Notes under the pieces: model-generated
The model's input: only the letters and a program-made list of their open reading frames with translations
Databases searched by the model: none
Told to the model about the DNA's origin: nothing
NCBI GenBank assembly: GCA_017649745.1
Contig: JAGCGE010000121.1
Location: 1-5,600 of the forward strand
From: Clostridiales bacterium
GTDB lineage: Bacteria > Bacillota_A > Clostridia > Saccharofermentanales > Saccharofermentanaceae
DNA length: 5,600 nucleotides
Reading direction: 5' to 3'
Program-made: the position numbers and the translations under genes
Shown: positions 4,476-5,600 of the stretch, piece after piece
Position numbering within the stretch: position 1 is the first letter of the stretch
Layout of the letters: the number at the start of each line of letters is the position of its first letter

Positions 4476-5600
4476 TTTTTCAAAGCCTCATCCATAGGCA
4501 CTTTCTTGATCCTTCTGAAGTCGAAGAGAACCACAACCAGGTATCCTATGAAAACAGAAACGATCATCTTCACCATCGAAATAACCGACACATAGAATTC
4601 ATACCAGCCGCTCATGCTCTGAAGGATAGCTTCCCAGGCAAGGATTATAAGACCTATTCCGAGGAACATACCTATGAATTCGATGATTATGAATATAATG
4701 GTCGTTCCGATTATATAAAGCGATGCTATCTCTCCATTGGTATAACCGAGGATCTTGACCATCGAGATCGCATTCTCGCTCTTGTCGATGATGACCTTCG
4801 TAAGAAGGAATGTAAGGACCGCTGCAAGTACCACACATACTATCTGGAAGTATTGCATCGAATTACCCATCGAATGATCAAGCTGATCTACTGTCTTCAT
4901 GATGTCGTCTATCGTGATGACCTTAGCAATGTATTTCTCATCGATATCTTCTATATTCTGATCAGAGAAGAAACCTGAGAACTCGTCTTCTTTTCGATCG
5001 AACTTATCATTGAATTCAGCTATCGGCATGAACGCAGCCATGGTCGTATACTTGTCTTCTATTGCCCCTACCTTGAACTTGTATGTCTCTTTCTCAAATT
5101 TCGCATTGAGCTCAAATTCGTCACCGATCTTTATCTTGTATTTATCCGCCAGCGGTTTTGTGATCATAACTTCGCCCTGCGCCATATCAGGCATTGCAAT
5201 ATATGAAGAACCGTCAGTTATACCGTAAACGGATACATCCTCATTAATATTCTTGTTTTCGATACGAAGAGATTCCAGAGCAAACTTCTCAGTCTTTACC
5301 GAAGATGTGATCTCGTTATCATCTTCGTCTGTTGTCTGCTTCAACAATGTCTGATAGTCACAGATGATCATATCCTTCGCATTATCCTTGACCCTGTTGA
5401 TCGTATCAGGAGCACCTATTGCAAAAGCCATCATGAACATGATGAAGACTACACCCAGCGCAAGAACGAGATAGCTCGAGATATTCTGGAAGATTATCCT
5501 TAATCTGAACCTCTTGAAAAACGACCATCTAGGAAGTCTCATCGCATTCTTTCTTTTTGTCTTCTTAAGATCCTTCCTTAGGAATTCAAGAGGAGTAAAC
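4466..5600 (-). CDS. FtsX/MacB-like ABC transporter permease, C-terminal part (cut by window edge)
   Basis: The reading frame is open from position 5600 to TAA 4466, showing 377 residues. The 19 visible residues before the Met at 5542 (FTPLEFLRKDLKK...) continue the family's typical cytoplasmic linker, so 5542 is internal and the true start lies beyond the window. After a basic segment there is a membrane helix at about 41-62 of the visible part. An extracytoplasmic domain of roughly 185 residues follows, with the MacB-core pattern GEVMITKPLADKYKIKIGD near 142-160. Three more helices lie at about 250-271, 294-322 and 337-360. The loop ENAISMVKILGYTNGEI (275-291) is the FtsX-family coupling region that contacts the ATPase, and the end (PMDEALKNVE) is typical. 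The visible part is the C-terminal half-module of a duplicated, probably about 1000-residue permease. The partner ATPase would be expected upstream, outside the window. The substrate is unknown; lipoprotein, peptide or lipid export, or antimicrobial-peptide resistance, are known family roles. Confidence 0.9.
   Translation of the reverse strand, partial: FTPLEFLRKDLKKTKRKNAMRLPRWSFFKRFRLRIIFQNISSYLVLALGVVFIMFMMAFAIGAPDTINRVKDNAKDMIICDYQTLLKQTTDEDDNEITSSVKTEKFALESLRIENKNINEDVSVYGITDGSSYIAMPDMAQGEVMITKPLADKYKIKIGDEFELNAKFEKETYKFKVGAIEDKYTTMAAFMPIAEFNDKFDRKEDEFSGFFSDQNIEDIDEKYIAKVITIDDIMKTVDQLDHSMGNSMQYFQIVCVVLAAVLTFLLTKVIIDKSENAISMVKILGYTNGEIASLYIIGTTIIFIIIEFIGMFLGIGLIILAWEAILQSMSGWYEFYVSVISMVKMIVSVFIGYLVVVLFDFRRIKKVPMDEALKNVE

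Noticed and set aside
4599..4838. Minus-strand ORF of 79 codons
   Set aside because: It is an alternate frame inside the permease membrane domain, with an Arg/His-rich product and no translation signals.

Overview
All genes seen here lie on the minus strand, so transcription runs from position 5600 towards 1. Strong AGGAGG-type ribosome binding sites, moderate G+C, very tight gene packing and a large FtsX-family permease of the type common in Clostridia suggest a Gram-positive anaerobe, perhaps Lachnospiraceae-like. This placement is an inference; no rRNA or other taxonomic marker is present.

Right part (5600-4466): the C-terminal 377 residues of an FtsX/MacB-like ABC transporter permease. 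Its reading frame is open to the window edge, so the true start lies outside. Middle (4465-4235): a compact region with a -35/-10 pair inside an inverted repeat, a 30-codon small ORF (4315-4407) with a strong Shine-Dalgarno, and a 15-bp Rho-independent terminator whose T tract touches the ribosome binding site of the next gene. The small ORF's stop-codon region can pair with the terminator's 5' arm. That is the layout of a ribosome-controlled attenuator for the genes that follow. Next (4234-3181): two tandem GNAT N-acetyltransferases, one nucleotide apart.

Left part (3180-1): after a good promoter candidate (TTTATA, 17 bp, TAAAAT with extended -10), a four-gene operon with gaps of 1 to 3 nt. 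It holds two paralogous membrane proteins, each with an N-terminal zinc ribbon, a TPR-like helical segment and about four membrane helices. They are followed by a stomatin/prohibitin (SPFH) family protein with a C-terminal zinc ribbon (COG4260/YdjI-like) and the first 57 codons of a metallo-beta-lactamase-fold protein. The set recalls the Bacillus subtilis ydjGHI genes, which work with the phage-shock protein YdjF/PspA at the membrane, but no pspA is visible. A likely reading is an envelope-associated SPFH complex anchored by the two zinc-ribbon membrane proteins.

The two items most worth following up are the putative peptide-controlled attenuator ahead of the acetyltransferases and the PspA-less SPFH/twin zinc-ribbon operon.
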